From an uncultured Prevotellaceae bacterium (lineage in GTDB: Bacteria; Bacteroidota; Bacteroidia; Bacteroidales; Bacteroidaceae): a stretch of DNA of 35,479 nt. Below, in pieces: positions 35,234 to 35,479 of this stretch (position 1 is the stretch's first letter; the number at the start of each line of letters is the position of its first letter). Position numbers and translations under genes: made by a program. The notes below the pieces were generated by a model. The model saw only the letters and a program-made list of their open reading frames with translations, was not told the DNA's origin and made no database searches. The DNA lies in the NCBI GenBank assembly GCA_902776475.1, contig CACYQD010000031.1:1-35479 (forward strand), in the 5' to 3' direction.

Positions 35234-35479
35234 ATGATAAGCAAAACAATCAATCGATACATCTGGCTGCTGGATACCTTACAAAAGAAGAAGAAACTGA
35301 CCTTTGAGGAAATCAGCGACTTATGGAGAGAGAGCGGTATCGGGGATGGCAAGCCCCTGCCGCTTCGTACCTTTCATCAACATCGCGATGCTATTGAGGA
35401 ATTGTTTGGAGTGAAAATCAAATGCGACCTCAAAGATGGTTATCAATATTTCATCGACAATCCCCAGGCGATGCGTGAT
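35234..35479 (+). CDS. Start of a probable WYL-type transcriptional regulator (cut by window end)
   Basis: 82 codons are present and the frame is open at the window end. The visible part is a winged-helix-like N-terminus: INRYIWLLDTLQKKKKLTFEEI, then LPLRTFHQHRDAIEELFGVKI, then CDLKDGYQYFIDNP. This is the layout of Bacteroidetes regulators that carry a WYL ligand-sensing domain after the DNA-binding region, though the WYL part itself is outside the window. Such proteins often regulate accessory or phage-defence loci. Family assignment is by pattern only. Confidence 0.7.
   Translation, partial: MISKTINRYIWLLDTLQKKKKLTFEEISDLWRESGIGDGKPLPLRTFHQHRDAIEELFGVKIKCDLKDGYQYFIDNPQAMRD

Overview
The window looks like the chromosome of a Bacteroidales bacterium, most likely a Prevotella-type member of the Prevotellaceae. 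The signs are SusC/SusD pairs, short lipoprotein signals ending in Cys, almost no Shine-Dalgarno sequences, and promoters of the Bacteroidetes form TTTG-N19-TAnnTTTG. Bases 1 to about 31.8 kb are fairly GC-rich and almost all genes there lie on the minus strand. From about 31.8 kb to the end the DNA is more AT-rich, genes lie on both strands, and it reads like an accessory strip of small genes.

Region 1 (8-18457, minus strand) is one eight-gene operon. Transcription order is a four-repeat fasciclin (FAS1) lipoprotein, SusC, SusD, two more FAS1 lipoproteins, a second SusC and SusD, and a secreted protein with two chitobiase-type C-terminal domains and a sorting-signal-like tail. It contains no glycosidase, peptidase or regulator. 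It looks like a surface binding and import locus in which FAS1 proteins take the place usually held by enzymes or glycan-binding proteins. The ligand is unknown.

Region 2 (18518-26840, minus strand) is a complete leucine operon: leuA, leuC, leuD, a second isopropylmalate/citramalate synthase-type gene, and leuB. A TPR protein overlaps leuB by 4 bases, and a four-helix-bundle (S23/Avd-like) protein with a coiled-coil tail follows. A leader peptide rich in Leu and Ile codons, an exact 10-base antiterminator match and a U-tailed terminator precede leuA, so the operon is almost certainly controlled by ribosome-mediated attenuation. The four-helix gene runs into about 300 bp of degenerate 10-bp repeats arranged as two converging inverted halves. 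This gene-array pair is the least explained structure in the window.

Region 3 (26923-31771, minus strand) holds a secreted SGNH hydrolase, dnaB, and a TonB-dependent outer-membrane receptor with a repetitive acidic tail.

Region 4 (31906-35479) holds a small membrane protein overlapped by an XRE-type regulator that has an unusually strong Shine-Dalgarno sequence, a coding-like remnant, two small exported proteins with textbook promoters, an unrecognised basic-N-terminus protein, and the start of a probable WYL-type regulator cut by the window end. No tRNA, rRNA, CRISPR array or intact insertion sequence was seen.
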